From NCBI RefSeq assembly GCF_904848185.1, contig NC_051062.1, forward strand, positions 14,756,722 through 14,820,721: a stretch of 64,000 nucleotides of DNA. Reading direction: 5' to 3'. The notes under the pieces were generated by a model. It did not search any database. It saw only the letters and a list, made by a program, of their open reading frames with translations, and had not been told where the DNA came from. The DNA comes from Acanthopagrus latus. Lineage: Eukaryota; Chordata; Actinopteri; Spariformes; Sparidae. Both the position numbers and the translations under genes were made by a program. Below, piece by piece: positions 34,653 to 48,687 of this stretch. The stretch's first letter is position 1, and each line of letters opens with the position of its first letter.

Positions 34653-37600
34653 CGTGCTGACTGCAGCATGTTTGTCTCTGCCCCACGCACGCTATCTTCA
34701 TCAATTCTGGTGGCCCCAAGACGACGGCGCGCTCCGCCGTCCTCATGCATCAAGTCCAAACCTGCCTCGCTATCGGAGAGGAGCCGCAAATTTGTCAAAA
34801 GAGAGAGAAAAAGGCTCCTCAGATGACAATAAAGCCCGGCCAATATTTCATGAAAATGAAGTGCTCTGGCACAGTTTACAGTGGCCGGGGAGCGAGGAGG
34901 CAGCGGAGCGACCAAACCAATGGATGCGAAGCTCTTATCATGTGGAGTTTTTCTTCGGCCCAGACGTTTCACATCGGGGTCACGGGAGGCTGCGGCTCCC
35001 CGGGGCCGCCAGCCGCCGAGGGAAACACCAGGTCATCGCTTTAAACAGCGTCCTCGCCCTCGTCTTTAATTACTAACATGTCCCCACTTATCAAAACTGT
35101 CCTCCTGCAGGACAATGTGTTGAGTCGGAATCTGACTTCTAACTTATTCCTTTTAATTTCCTGATAGTCGTCATTTTTCACTTCTGAATTTTTATCTAGC
35201 GTCTCAAAAATCATCGAAACTTCAGAGAGCAAAATGTTGAAAGATTTCCAGACGTCCTCACAGATTTGTCTAAAAAGTCCCGACTTCACATTAAATGTCC
35301 AAACTTTTCCTGCCAGCCAATTCCTGCCAAAATGTTTTTAATGACTGAAATGTCCTCACCTATAAAAACTGTCCTCCTAAAACCATTAAACATTTTACTC
35401 ACGTTCAAATGATGTCCCAACCTCAAACTTCCTCAGAACTCCTTTTTTATTTTTTAATATTGAAACTTCTTCACTCTGAATCTCACATATCAGTCACCAA
35501 AAAATAAAAATAAAAGCTGAATTGTTAATTTGAGTAAATTAAAATCTTCAACAACTTTTCCTTTAACTGAGCGTCTGAAGTCACTTTCTGCACCAGACTC
35601 CCTTTAAAAAATGACACATTTTGCACCATCGACAGAACAAAGAATAATAAAACAGGAATAAAGGAGAAGACTGATGTAAAAACTCTTCACTGTTGGTTTC
35701 TTGTTTTTTCTCATCATACCGGTGAACATGGAGACAGCGGCCTCAGTCCCTCGGCTTCAGTCTTCACCTTTGACCTTTTGGTGATCGTGGGGTCGACGGT
35801 GCTGCTGACCGCCGAGTCGCTGCTCAGGTTCTGAGGAGAGGAAGGAAAAAAAAAGGTTCAGTGGGAAAATGTGACGGAATAATTTGTGTACGAATGAATA
35901 ATAAAACTTTTGTTCCAAACTTTGTTAGTCGACGTCTATCTAAGAACCATTTTCAGCAATTTAAATTAATTCTACTATAAATCTTTTACTGCCAGATATA
36001 ATCTAAAAGAAATAATAACTCACTTTTCACATTTCTGACAGTTTTTCATATAAAGAAACATTTTGTTTGTACGTCTTTATTTTTATCACAAATCATATTT
36101 TCCTTCACGTAGCTCCGCGTGTCTTTTACAGTTTAACATCAGCAGAAAAAACAATTTCTGCATGTTTAAAGTTTTTTCTTCACTAAAAACTGAACGTCCT
36201 CTTTTCAAAATGGTTCTGGAGTTTTTTAAATTGAAGGTAAATCACATGTAGGTAAATCTCAGGACTGATTTATTTCATGAGGAAAGTAAAATAGTGTGAG
36301 TTCAGGTGACAAATCAAACTAAATTCTATGGAATTGAGCTGACAGGTCCGATGTGAAGCGTCTCCACCTCCCTCCGCCCTCGCTGACCCGCCCCACACAT
36401 CAGAGACAGAGCTGAGTTTGGACGGCGTGGGCGGAGGGAGATGACGGGTTCTCCTTCTGAACCACTCACAGTTGACCTCCGATGGGACGCCGCCGCTCAC
36501 ACGACACCGCAGATCTAAACACGGGTCGGCTGCGACCCGGCGAGGGAGGAGGGGGGCGATAACGCCCGACATCAAAACAGAATCCACCGTGAGAACAAAC
36601 ACAGCAGAGAAACTCGGGGTTTGGTTAAACAGTTGTTGTGGAAGCTGCCAGGGAGAAATACCTGGAGGGAGACAGGGGGATTTCCTGCAGCCAGACTCCA
36701 GAGAGAAAAGATGTGATTTAAGACGGAGGGCTGATTCATCCTGAGAGCCTTTAATACACAAACCTCAAGTATTCTGAACCCAAACAACACGAACGTCGAG
36801 CTGGAAGAGTTCCAGAACACGAGACTGTTGAACTCAGAGACCTCTCCATGTCACATTCATGTTTCTGTCCCTTTGTTACCCATCAGGACCAGATCTGAAC
36901 TGAAGAACAGAGTGAAGTCCGTCTACCTTTGACAGCTCGCTGTTGAGGGCGGAGCCTGGCAGCGAGGAGAGTCCGAGGCCCGGCTGGCGGCTGGAGTAGG
37001 TGGGCGGAGGCTGGATGAGGGGCGGAGTGTGTCCGAAGGCGCTGAGCCCTCGCTGCTGGGACAGAAGCTGCTGGTACGCCATCGGGTTGATGGGGTGAGG
37101 GAAGGGGAAGGACGGGCTGCGAAGGAAACATCACATACATGTTGGTACTGCAAGGTGGGAGCAAATGAGGAGGGAAGGAAGGAGGAGAAGAGGAAGTAGC
37201 TGAGGAAAGGAGGCATGAGGAAGTAGAAGGGAAAAGGGAACGCAGGAAAGAGAGATGACGGTTAGGAAGGACTGAAGGAAGGGAATAAGGAAATGAGATG
37301 CAAAGGAAAGGAAGCATTGTGGCAGGAAGCAACACAAGGAGGAGGTAGTTAAGGAAGCAAAGTAGGAGGTATGGGAGGAAACAGGAAACAGATGAAGATG
37401 TACGTGATGTTACCTGAGGCCTCCGACCGACAGGTGTCCGTACGAGCTGCTGGCCGCCGAGCTGGAGCGCGAGTTGTTGATGTAGGCGACCAGCGAGTTG
37501 GGCGAAGTGCGGATCATCGTCTGCAGGTCGATGCTGGCGTCGGACAGCGGCGAGATGGACAGCGCCCGCTTCCTGCTCAGCCTCGGCGTCAGTCTGGGGC

Positions 37601-39911
37601 TGGAGAACCGCGACACTGCAGGACACACAGGTGAGACCACAGGTGAGACCACAGGTGAGACCACAGGTGAGACATGAGATACTCTGAATGAGAGCAGCAT
37701 CACGCCGTCCACTGCTGAAAATAGTCCCCAAATAATTCACTATTTCCTGCCAGAAAACATTTTGTGTGAAATGTTGAGTTTTGTCCCTCAGGGCCACCGT
37801 ACAAATGAGCTTTGAGCCAAAAAGCCACTAAGATCCAGTTATTTCAAATTTAAATCATTTATATTTTAACTTGTTAACGGCTGAATGTCGCTTGTTCAAA
37901 CCGACTGTGAGACTTTAAAGAATCAGGCGCACAAACGTCTCCTCAGCTGAAGGTATTTTATTGTGGCGGGGGTGATAAATGCCTCACATCCTCCATCCTG
38001 ACCCCACATCGCCTCAGATCTGATGCTGAGACGTCTCCTGCTCCCCTGTGAGACTCTGAACACTGAAGGAATGAGTCCTGATATCAAGCGAGTCGCTCCT
38101 CTCTGGGTCGGAGTGATTGATGCCGCCGTCGCCTCCCCGCGACGCTCGACCCCGGCGGACACACAGCGGCTCTATCAATAAGTGCTGGAGATTGATTCAC
38201 AGCAAATACAGTCGACAATGTGTTCACGCTGATGGAAACTGAGGCTGACGGACGATATTACTCAGTGGAGTCTGCTGGAAAACTGTCCCGGTGACACAAA
38301 TTCTGATTTGAAAAGAAACTCATCAGGTGATTAAAGCTCAGAGGATGAAATCAGGAGTGTGAGATCATCCGTCATCTGATTCCTTCACATGTTTACAGAA
38401 GATGAAACCTTCTTCTTCTTCTTCTCTCGTCTGGTTTTAGGACCACAGCGACATGTTTGTGTGCCCGTGGAGCTCCGACATCTGCCCACATGTGGCGACC
38501 CCATTAAGATTCAGACATAACTCATCAATCTTCCCACAATAATTCCCCGTAATTACTTCAGATAAACATCAGGCGGGCTGGTTGTACTTCACGATGCTAA
38601 ATGAGGGCAATTTACACAGAATTGATTTCAACTGCGGGGAAAATGTATGCAGAGCGATGTGATCGATCTCAGCTCTGAAATGTAAATTCAGACGAGAACT
38701 GGAAATTCAAACTCGTCTCCACACAGAGAAAACGACACAATAAAAGCTCTGAACTTCCTGTTTGGCCATCGGATAATATATAGAGATGACTGGTGATCAG
38801 AATATCTTAAATATTAATTCCTCACATTTTTAGAAGCTGGAAACAGAAAAATGTTTTGTGTTTTTGCTTGATAACTGACTCAAATCGAAGAGGAATAATT
38901 CACAGACTGCAGGAAGCTTTTAAGTGGGAACATTTTCTTTGTCTCCGGATTAAAAAAAACTGATACTTGACCGAACGAGCATCTGACGAACAGTGTAAAC
39001 TCGACAGGATCCGACAGAAAACGAGTGCTTTCTTTAACTTTCACGATTTAAAGAAGCTGCTTTTATTAATTGAGACGATAGATAGAATTGAGATTTCCTG
39101 TAAACTTGAGTTTGGAGGCCTCAGAGACACAGAACCAGTCTGTGAACTCTCCTCCAGGATCTTTACCGATCGCACAGACTGGAATCCAAACCACATCTGG
39201 CGCGGATCGACCCGTCACTTCCTGTCTCGGACTGTCAGAATAACCGGTGTCGGTCTGCGGCGGCGTGTAATCATCCCGACCGATTAATTCTGCCGTGTTT
39301 GCTTTCACTGCCGTCCTTAATGACGAGGGGGCTAAAAGGTTGTTTCTAAGTACGTCCTCCAGAACAAATCTGTAACATATGTTATCTGTTGAAGAACCGG
39401 TGCTGTGAGACCCGGAGGAGGAGGAGGAGGAGGAGGAGGAGACGTCTTCATCCTGGGACATGTGGAATTTGAATGATGAGAGAACAAACCCACAGAAGAG
39501 AAAAACATCAAGTCGCTCCTCGAGGGACGTCTCAGCTCGGGAGGTTTATTACCAGAGACATTACCGTCGGAGGGGGGGCGGTGTCACGGGACGCTAATTT
39601 GGACATTTAAGCAGCTAAAGCTGAGGCGTTGCTCGGGGTGACGGTGACGGCGGGGGAGCGAGGGGCGAGCGGGGGGGCAGGTGTGGAGGATCAGGTGTGT
39701 TTTTTTTTGTTATCGGTGATCGCGGCGGCTCGTTCTCGACCGGCAGCCGTATTCATCTCTGTTACTTCCTCTCACCTCTGGGGAGATGTGTTTATTAATG
39801 TGCCACTTCCCCTGATAAATGGACCAATGGAGAGGCCCGGCTCGACTCGCTCGCCGCCCCTCCCCCTCCTCCCCCCTCCCCCCTCCATTGTGATTTATAT
39901 CAGCAGCCGCC

Positions 39912-39947
<36 letters not shown>

Positions 39948-42900
39948 ATGAACCAGAGGGTTGCAGGTTCAAACGATGGCGCAGCTGCAGGGAAAGAGGA
40001 GAAGAAGAAGAAATGCTCTGTCTTCGTTCAACACCAGAGCCTTTGAGCAAGGCGCTTAAAGGGCCACGCTGCTGTTTTTGTGTGTTTCGCATTTTTGGGT
40101 AAATGTGTTACGTGCTGTTGTCTGACATGACGGTGTGTGTCACATGTTGTTGTGTTTTGACCCTCTGAGCCTCCGTAGTTCGTACACAACACTGACTCCT
40201 TCTGAGCAGGAGCGTGTTGAAGTTTCAACAACTCTCCGTCCGCTGGTGACTAAAGTTCCTTCTTGGACTTTATTCGATGTTTCTCTTCCTACAACTGTAT
40301 TAATTATCATCTCACAGCACGTTTGTGTGAATATTTGTATAAAAGAAGCAGCCGAGAGAGAAAATGTTCTGTGCCACAGTATCATAGAACCAAACCTGCA
40401 GTTGGCAGGTGAGGTGACTTTTCTCCATCAGCTTCCCTGAATAACTGAACAGAGACGTTTTGGCGGGTCGGAGCCGAACGTGCTCTGCGTTTGTTTTGGC
40501 CCGAGCGCCTGCACAGTGTTCAGGACGGCTGCAGCCGCAGTTCTGACAGCTTTAGTGAGCCCGGCTGGACGGCCTCACCGTGCTGGCGGCCTGCCGGAGC
40601 TCGCGGCAGCCGGCATTTGGCCTCAGACACCACAACACAGCGGGCTCATTCACAGCCTGCGGGAGGCTTCGACCCGGCTGACCGCTCGCTCTGCTCCAGA
40701 ACTCACCACGTGTTCTGACAGGAGCTGAACGTCCTTCACTTCTCATCCCACAGACCTGACGTGTTGAAGCTGCTCAACACTTTGAATCAACGTCACAGTT
40801 TGAATCCAACATTAAATGTTTCTTGGTTCCTTTGCAACAGAACCTGTGAGCTTTATAAGCGCAGCATGTTGGTGGATTGGGTGTGACGAATCGTCAGAGG
40901 AATCGCTCTGATTGGCTGCTCGACTCAGTGAATCGGTGCGTGAAGCTGCTGTGAAGTGTTTGAGTGAGTGTGAAGCCTTCAAACCCGACCGGACCGACTG
41001 TTATAAGAGTTTACCTGTTCTGAAAGGACACACTCTACCTGCCTACAGGCACACCGGGCCAATACCAGCTTCTTCCAACAGAATGTTGTCCAGAAATTTC
41101 CCTGAACGCAGCTCCGCTCATCCATCCGAGGATCAGACAAACAGGAAGTGGCTCGTCGCTGCAGGAGAAGTGAAGCTGGCATCAGTCGTCCTCTCTGGAC
41201 TTCATCAGCAGGAGTTCCCTCCACCATCCGTCTCCCTCTCAGACACCTCCACCCTTTTAAGGCGCAGAGCGAAGCGCCGGATCAAAGTCGGCGTTTATTA
41301 CATTAAATACGCCCGCCGCGACCCGACGTGCCCGCACAGCGGAGGAGTCGCAGCGGCACAATAAGTCCTGAGTGTTTATGGAAAAGTGCTGGCTCAGGGT
41401 GGAAACACTGAGCGGGTAGCTGAAGGTCCTCCAACGTTTGAAGTAGCTGCACATGAAAAATGTATACAGGCCTTTTTTATTTATACGCCTCTCCTGTGAT
41501 CTTTGTTTCATCATCCACCTGAGCTCCAGCGGCCTGATGGGAGTTTCATTCTCCTTAATCAGTGTCAAAGCCGGGTGGGCTGACGGGAGGAGGGCCGGAC
41601 TCCAGCTGCAGGACCAGCCTCCACGCCGACTTCACAAACAGCTGAAGTGTCCTTTAATTTAATCACCGCCGCCTCAACTCCTCCAAACATTCATGTGTGG
41701 ATTTGACTGATTGGGCAGTTTTTTCTCCTGTCGTGTAGAAAACTCAGTCTGAAGTTTGGACCAGCTGAGAAATCAAACCAGAATTTATTTAAAAACCCAA
41801 AGATGATGCAGACTTTTAGTTTCCTCCATCAGGATTTGCAGCTTTTCTCCATTTTCTATAAGAATAAACTATAATATAACTATGTTCTACACAGCTGGTT
41901 GGACAAAATAAGGACGAGAGGGTTTTTTTTGTTAGCTGGAGTGAAAAATTAAGGATTTGTGAGGTTACATGATGTTTTATAAAGAAGCAAAGCCAAAAGA
42001 AACATCAACCTGAGAGAAACAACTAAAAAAGAAAAACAATAAATTTTTCTTTATCGTCTCAATCTAAAAATGGTCTAAAATTAGCCATTCGCTCATTAAA
42101 ACCACTAAAATCTGAACCTTAAGTGTCTTTTTTAAATCAAAACTGTAATTTAAAGACGTCACCTCGGGCTCATGATTTAATAAACTTGTCAGCTCCACTT
42201 TTAACACGTTCGTCATCAAATTAAACTAAAACTTGATTTCCAGCTTCACGTTAAAGCTGCATTAAGAGATTTATGGCCTCTAGGGGGCAGTAAACCACCA
42301 CGCAGGTCTGATACAACACGTTTTATAAAGTCACTAACACGTCTAACGGACGCTGATCGACACCATCGATCAGGTGGAGTCCAGTACTGACGGCGTTTCA
42401 GAAAAAAGTCAGAAACCAGGAGCTAAAAGAGGCTAAACTGTCCGCTGTGAGTATCCACGTTTACTCACCGTCGATGGGGGTGATGTAGTCGGACAGGTGG
42501 GCCCCGGCGGCGGTGGCCCCGCCCCCCTGCATGAGCAGCTCGCCGTAGGGGCTCCGGTGGCTCGCCATCAGGTGGTAGTACTCAGCCGGACTCGCCCCCG
42601 GAGGAGGAGGAGGAAGTCCGAACAGCCCTCGCTCCTTCAGATGCTCGTGGGCCACTGTGGAGGACAGAGAGGGGGAGAGGGTGAGGAGCTGAGGGGGAGA
42701 GGGTGAGGAGCTGAGGGGGAGAGGGTGAGGAGCTGAGGGGGAGAGGGGGAGGAGCTGAGGGGGAGAGGGTGAGGAGCTGAGGGGGAGAGGGTGAGGAGCT
42801 GAGGGGGAGAGGGGGAGGAGCTGAGGGGGAGAGGGGGAGGAGCTGAGGGTGAGGAGCTGAGAGGGAGAGGGTGAGGAGCTGAGGGTGAGGAGCTGAGAGG

Positions 42901-45900
42901 GAGTGGGTGTGGAGCTGAGGGGGAGTGGGTGCGGCGCTGAGGGGGAGCGGGGGAGGAGCTGAGGGGGAGGAGCTGAGAGGGGGAGGGGCTGAGGGGGAGA
43001 GGGGGAGGAGCTGAGGGGGAGAGGGGGAGGGGCTGAGGGGGGAGCTGAGGGGGAGAGGGGGAGAGGGGGAGGAGCTGAGAGGGAGAGGGGGAGGAGCTGA
43101 GGGGGAGAGGGTGAGGAGCTGAGGGGGAGGAGCTGAGGGGGAGAGGGGGAGGAGCTGAGGGGGAGGAGCTGAGGGGGAGGAGCTGAGTGGGAGAGGGTGA
43201 GGAGCTGAGGGTGAGGAGCTGAGAGGGAGAGGGTGAGTCGCTGAGGGGGAGAGGGTGAGGAGCTGAGGGGGAGAGGGGGAGGAGCTGAGGGGGAGGAGCT
43301 GAGAGGGGGAGGGGCTGAGGGGGAGAGGGGGAGGAGCTGAGGGGGAGAGGGGGAGGGGCTGAGGGGGGAGCTGAGGGGGAGAGGGGGAGAGGGGGAGGAG
43401 CTGAGAGGGAGAGGGGGAGGAGCTGAGGGGGAGAGGGTGAGGAGCTGAGGGGGAGGAGCTGAGGGGGAGAGGGGGAGGAGCTGAGAGGGAGAGGGTGAGG
43501 AGCTGAGGGGGGGAGGGGGAGAGGGGGAGGAGCTGATGGGGGAGAGGGTGAGGAGCTGAGGGGGAGGAGCTGAGGGGGAGATGGGGAGGAGCTGAGGGGG
43601 GGCTGAGGGGGAGGAGCGGAGAGGGAGAGGGGGAGGGACTGAAGGGGAGAGGGGGAGGAGCTGAGGGGAGAGGGGGAGGAGCTGAGGGGGGCTGGGGGGG
43701 GGAGGGGGAGGGGCGGAGAGGGAGAGGGGGAGGGACTGAAGGGGAGAGGGGGAGGAGCTGAGGGGGAGATGGGGAGGAGCTGAGGAGGGGATTCCTGCTC
43801 CCTCCCGTCTCAGGCTGAGGAGCTGTTTGGATGGGGGAGGCGCCGGCTGGGCGGGTCTCTGATGTGCAGCGGCCCGTGCAGCTGCTCCTCCCCCACCGCC
43901 TGGTCCGGACCTCCTCTGTTCTGGAGAACCAGGTTCAGTCTCACTGCCTTCTTTAAAAACTGAAACTTCATCACATCGTCTCACGTGGTCCAAGTTTAAC
44001 AACAGTATCAGTGAAAATAAACTTCTCACATGTTTTTCTGAGAGCGACAGGAACATTAAACTCTCTTTAGATCTTTATTTCCTTATTTACATGAACTTTG
44101 TGCAGGTTAGAGTCAAAAACAGCCGGTTTAAAAAGCATAAAATGATCATCAATCATATGATCGTGTTTTGGCTGTTATGATGTAATCATCCCTGTGACTT
44201 TATACAGATAAAACATTAAAAATCACAGTTTCTTTTGCCATTTAATGAAGGAACGTTTCTGTCTCGAGGATCAAGAAGTTTAATTCTTGAAAACAATTAA
44301 GTCATTAAAAACAGTATTTACTGAGTTTCCTTCTCCGTGTTTAGTTTCATACATAACGAGTCGGGTCTCCTGTTCATGTTGACATCTGCACCCGTCGAAG
44401 TTAAAAGTGTCAGAGCCAATAAGAGTTCGGTGTCAGTTTGTTTCCTCCCCGACGACGATCCTTCAGACCGCATCAAGACGTCGAGCTGAAACACGGCAGA
44501 CGTCGCAGGATCACATTCCCTCCGTCAGACCGCTGAGCGATGAGGAAGAGGAGGATGAAATGTGACGGAGAGCAGAAAGAGTGGAAAGAGGAGAAGAAGA
44601 GATGACGGCTGGATGTTGTCTCAACTCACAGGAGGAGAAGGAAAGGTCACCTGGAAGACGTGAAAGCCGACGGCCTTCATTTCCAAACCTCGTCTTTCAA
44701 CGAGCTATTTGCATTCCCTCCATCGAAACGCTCCCCCCGCACTCTCTCCTCTGCACGGCCGCTTATTTAAGTTTAAAAGCATCGGCACATTACCGCTGAC
44801 AGACTGTAAAAGAAGATTTATGCCCGGCCCCGCCGCCGCGCTCCAATCTGTTATTGTAATTCAGCCTGAAGAAAGAGTTGTGGTCGCGGCCCGGTCGGCC
44901 TGGACGAGCGTCTGCCAGCGCCGGCCTGCTTTTATCAACCTCCACAGATTCGTTTTAAAGGATCCACCTGGAGACGCGGGTCACTGCAGAACCGCTCATA
45001 CAGTCGAGTTCAAAGATCAGCAGCAGGAATCATTTCATCCACTGTCGCTCGGTAAAAACACAGGATTCTGCTGCTCCAACAGGTTTCATTTATTCTTCAT
45101 TATTCTGAATAAAAACTTCAAAAACTAAACGTTTGTTAGAGGAGAAACACGAGCAGGAGGCCGACTGTGAAACTGAAAACACTCCATCATTTGTGTCGAT
45201 GCTGATTTAAAAATCAACTCGAATCATCTTTATTTGTTCTGTAATAATAAACTCAAATAAACTCAAATGTACCAAAGTTCTATCAAATTAAATTATTTAA
45301 AAGATGTGAACCCGCATAAAAACATATTTTATTTCATAAGAATTATTTGAGGAAAATCAGAAATAAGAAAATGTTTTAAATCTTTAAAATGTTTTGTGCA
45401 GCGCAGTTAAAAAATAATTAATTTCCTGCAGAAACTTTTCACCTCAAAGACGTTTCTGATGACTGGAAGCTGTATTTATTTTTTTAATAAATGAATCAAT
45501 GCGAAACATGAGCAGGAATCAATCATTTCCCTCAAAACGCCGAGATAAATATGTATCATATCAACATTTGTACTATATGACATTTCCAGCCGTGTTTCTG
45601 GAGACAGAACCAGGAATTTTCAGCCAAACAGCATCTTTTTTTTTAACCCTGACCAAGTGGTGTGTTTGTGTGTTAAGATAACAAATTATCTTGGTGACAG
45701 AAAAGGACATTGTTGAAACTAGAATCACTTGCATTATTTAAATTGAAATATATTGACTTAAATAATGTTAAATCAGGCAAAAAAAAAAGGCAGTTTAGAA
45801 ACATTTTCACCCCAAAATCAACCAAAAGTCACAATTTTGGTCAGAAGATCAGAGTGAAAGAGAGTCGACCCTGCAGCATCGTTTGGATTATACGGACTAA

Positions 45901-48475
45901 CATTATATTAAATTATCATATGTAGCTGTTCGGACCCTAAAGGTAAAGCTTCACCTGCCAAACAAGAACGTGCATGATGACGTCACTTCCTGTGTATGAA
46001 CAGAAGCTCTGGTTCTGAACTTACGGTCGGCCGGGCTCAGTCCTCTGGCGGCGGAGATCATGGACAGGGTGGGGCTGCCGTGCACCGAGCGCAGGTAGTG
46101 CTCCATGTGGGGGTGGACGTACGGGTGCGGCGGGCTGAAGGGGGAGTCGCCGGTCGCCACGGCGGCGGGCGAAAGGCGGATCAGGGAGATGTCGGAGATG
46201 ACGGGGCTGCCGGCCAAACCTGCAGGACTGGACGAGAGGAAAGAGGAGAAATAAATCAGTCGAGTCACACAGTTCGTCTCTGACACGAGTGAGTAATCCG
46301 TCTGCAAACCTGATCCTCCGAGGCTCGCAGTGACATCACGTCTGACACCGCTCCTCTATCCAGCGTCTGATCTGAGAGTCAGAGGAGGAGGTGAGACCGG
46401 GGTCACCAGGAGACGAGGAGACGAGGAGACGAGGAGGGAGGACGCTCTGAGGGTGACGCTGAAACCCGCGGGGCGTTCGTCGGTGTCGTTTATCCGTTAG
46501 CTCATCTCCAGAGTCGAGCCGGGACGATTGTTTGAACCGTGATGAAAGAACGTAACGCTGACACCTCTGTGGTTCCCCGACTCTGACTGACTGTCAGTAT
46601 TTCAAAAGTATCTCTGTTACAAACAGCAGACGTTCAGTCTCCTGATCAGTGTAGAAGAAGAACTGCACCTCACAACTACATCAGCTGTTATCTGCACCGA
46701 AGTGTCCGGATCTCTTTCTGCACCGATGAAAAGTTTCTCTACCTCATGAACTTCCTGCTTGTTGTGATCTAAATGTCCTGATCGAACACGTGATCAAAAC
46801 GTTTCCTGCATGTTGCGTTTGAGGCCCGGTGAGATCTCCGGATGTCGGCGCCGGTCTGTCCTCAGAGCTGACGACTCCTGTCCGTCCGTCCGTCCGTCTC
46901 ACCTGGCTGCTTCGTTAAAAATACATCGTCCATCATCCAACAAAGGCTTTATGACCTCGCAGCCACATTGTTGGATTGCATCACGAGTGAGGCAATGTTT
47001 TTCTCTTCGCAGAAGATAAAGATCTGATTTTCCACCCAAAAACATAATCATCCCCACAGCGTGTGTGAATTATTGAGGCTCTCATCATGTAACGGCCTGC
47101 AGGTGAGCTGTCTGTCTTTGAATCGGGTTTGTTTACCGTGATAACAAGCTGCTCCAACAATCAGTCCGACTCGTACGAACACTATTAATATTTCTGTCTC
47201 TACGTGCAGCCTGAGAAGCTTTGTTCTGCCAGCGCCGTAAAGAAGCGGGCGCTCGTAAGAACAAGTCATGTAACATTCAGGTATTCAGAGAGGCTCCGGC
47301 TGCGGGTCAGTTTTCCGGGCGTCTGCGCGGCGCTGGGCGAACACAATGCCGGGCCTCCGGAGCGTAACCCGGCGCCGGGCTGAGGCCGGAGAGAGGAGGG
47401 GGTTTAATTTCTGCCTCCTCAGGACGCTCATTGAAGAAGAGTTCACACAGACGCCGAGAATCAGAGTCAAACACAAAGCTCTGAGAAACACTTGTTCCCG
47501 ATCCAGAACCAGAACAAGATGTGGCACCAGCGATGATGGCGTCATATCACCAAACCACAGACCACTGTTCAAGACTACGTTTCAACATTTGTAAGAGTGA
47601 AACCAACAAAACTAAAGTCAGGACGTTTGTGTTGTGACAAAACTAGAGATTTTAACGAGCTGTCAGGATGTTTGTGGTGATTAAATTGGATGTTTTTGAT
47701 GAGAAGTTGGGACGTTTTCAGCCCCGTTAGAACGGACAAAACATTCAAACTATCGAGATCCAAAATCTTTACACACATTACAAGTTGCGTTCTGCAGCTT
47801 CAGAGCCAGAAATGTTTCTCTAACCGTCTTTGCTAACATGCAGAAGTTTCCCTGCTTCAGCCTGAATGAACCCGTGTGGATGATGTGAAACAGGCGGCGT
47901 TTGAAGGAATCTGATCCAGCGTCAGCTCTCACACCTCCTGGCAGACATTACCTTATTCTCCGCTCCATTCGCTGCTGTTTACATCTGTTTTACTGGCCCA
48001 GCAGCTGCTGACATGATATTAATACATTAACGAGGTGTGTGACTCTATAGACGAGTTACAGCTCAGACTCAGGAATATGACGCTGTCCTGAAGTTTTTCT
48101 ACTCTGACTTTAGACTTCATTGTTAAAGATTCGGTGCCAAAACTTCCATGAAATAATCATCAGGTAACACAAACCTGCTGTGGTGATGTCGTGTTTCTCC
48201 TCTCACATTAACAGTAAAAGCTGTTATAAGCTCCAAAACACAAAGATTTTTGGTTAAGAAAAGCAGCAAATTGTCACATTTAAGAAGCTGGAAACTGTCA
48301 GTTTTTTTTACATTTTTGCTTAAAAAGTTACTCAAACAATTAAATATTTATAAAAAATAGTCAACGAATCTTGTAATTATTGCAGCCCTGTGGAAGAAAC
48401 TGTAAAATGTTTTTGAAAGTGAATTCTGAGGAACATGGATGTGTGTTATTACCTGTGAAAGTGTTGCTTTCTACC

Positions 48476-48506
<31 letters not shown>

Positions 48507-48655
48507 AGTGTGTGTTCAGTTCTCGGCGACACCAGAGATGAATTACAGTGTGACAGTGAGTCTCGTCTCCGGTGTCGGGCTCGGGGAGCTCTCTGATTTA
48601 GATAAATCACGCCGTCCAGCGCGCGGCTGAATAAACTCCCTCTGTAGGTTTATGA

Positions 48656-48687
<32 letters not shown>

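Larger units (their letters stand above)
33586..35719 (-). other. gli2: gli intron
   Basis: 2,134 nt with no supported exon. It contains a CA microsatellite at 34589-34650 and a repeat-free block at 34690-34970 that may be regulatory. Confidence 0.8.
37616..42468 (-). other. gli2: gli intron
   Basis: 4,853 nt without a supported exon. It contains a 13-bp tandem repeat at 37625-37674, a short (GGA)n at 39415-39441, (TG)n at 39914-39946 with adjacent SINE-like sequence, and AT-rich sequence elsewhere. Confidence 0.75.
42655..46024 (-). other. gli2: gli intron dominated by a minisatellite
   Basis: 3,370 nt. The end nearest the downstream exon is a 1.1-kb minisatellite (42661-43790). The rest is AT-rich, with a possible regulatory block at 44690-44900 and one degenerate-repeat unit at 45580-45640. 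Confidence 0.8.

Noticed and set aside
42655..44056. 531-residue Ser/Pro-rich open frame running into a gli exon
   Set aside because: Only 42469-42654 is an exon by splice sites and conservation; the rest is intronic minisatellite that happens to be open. Kept as a splicing question in the findings.
46220..46227. Alternative acceptor TCCTGCAG for the SPVISDISLIRLSP exon
   Set aside because: With the donor at 53163 it breaks the frame; the acceptor before 46227 restores HGPAGLAGSPV, which aligns with GLI2.
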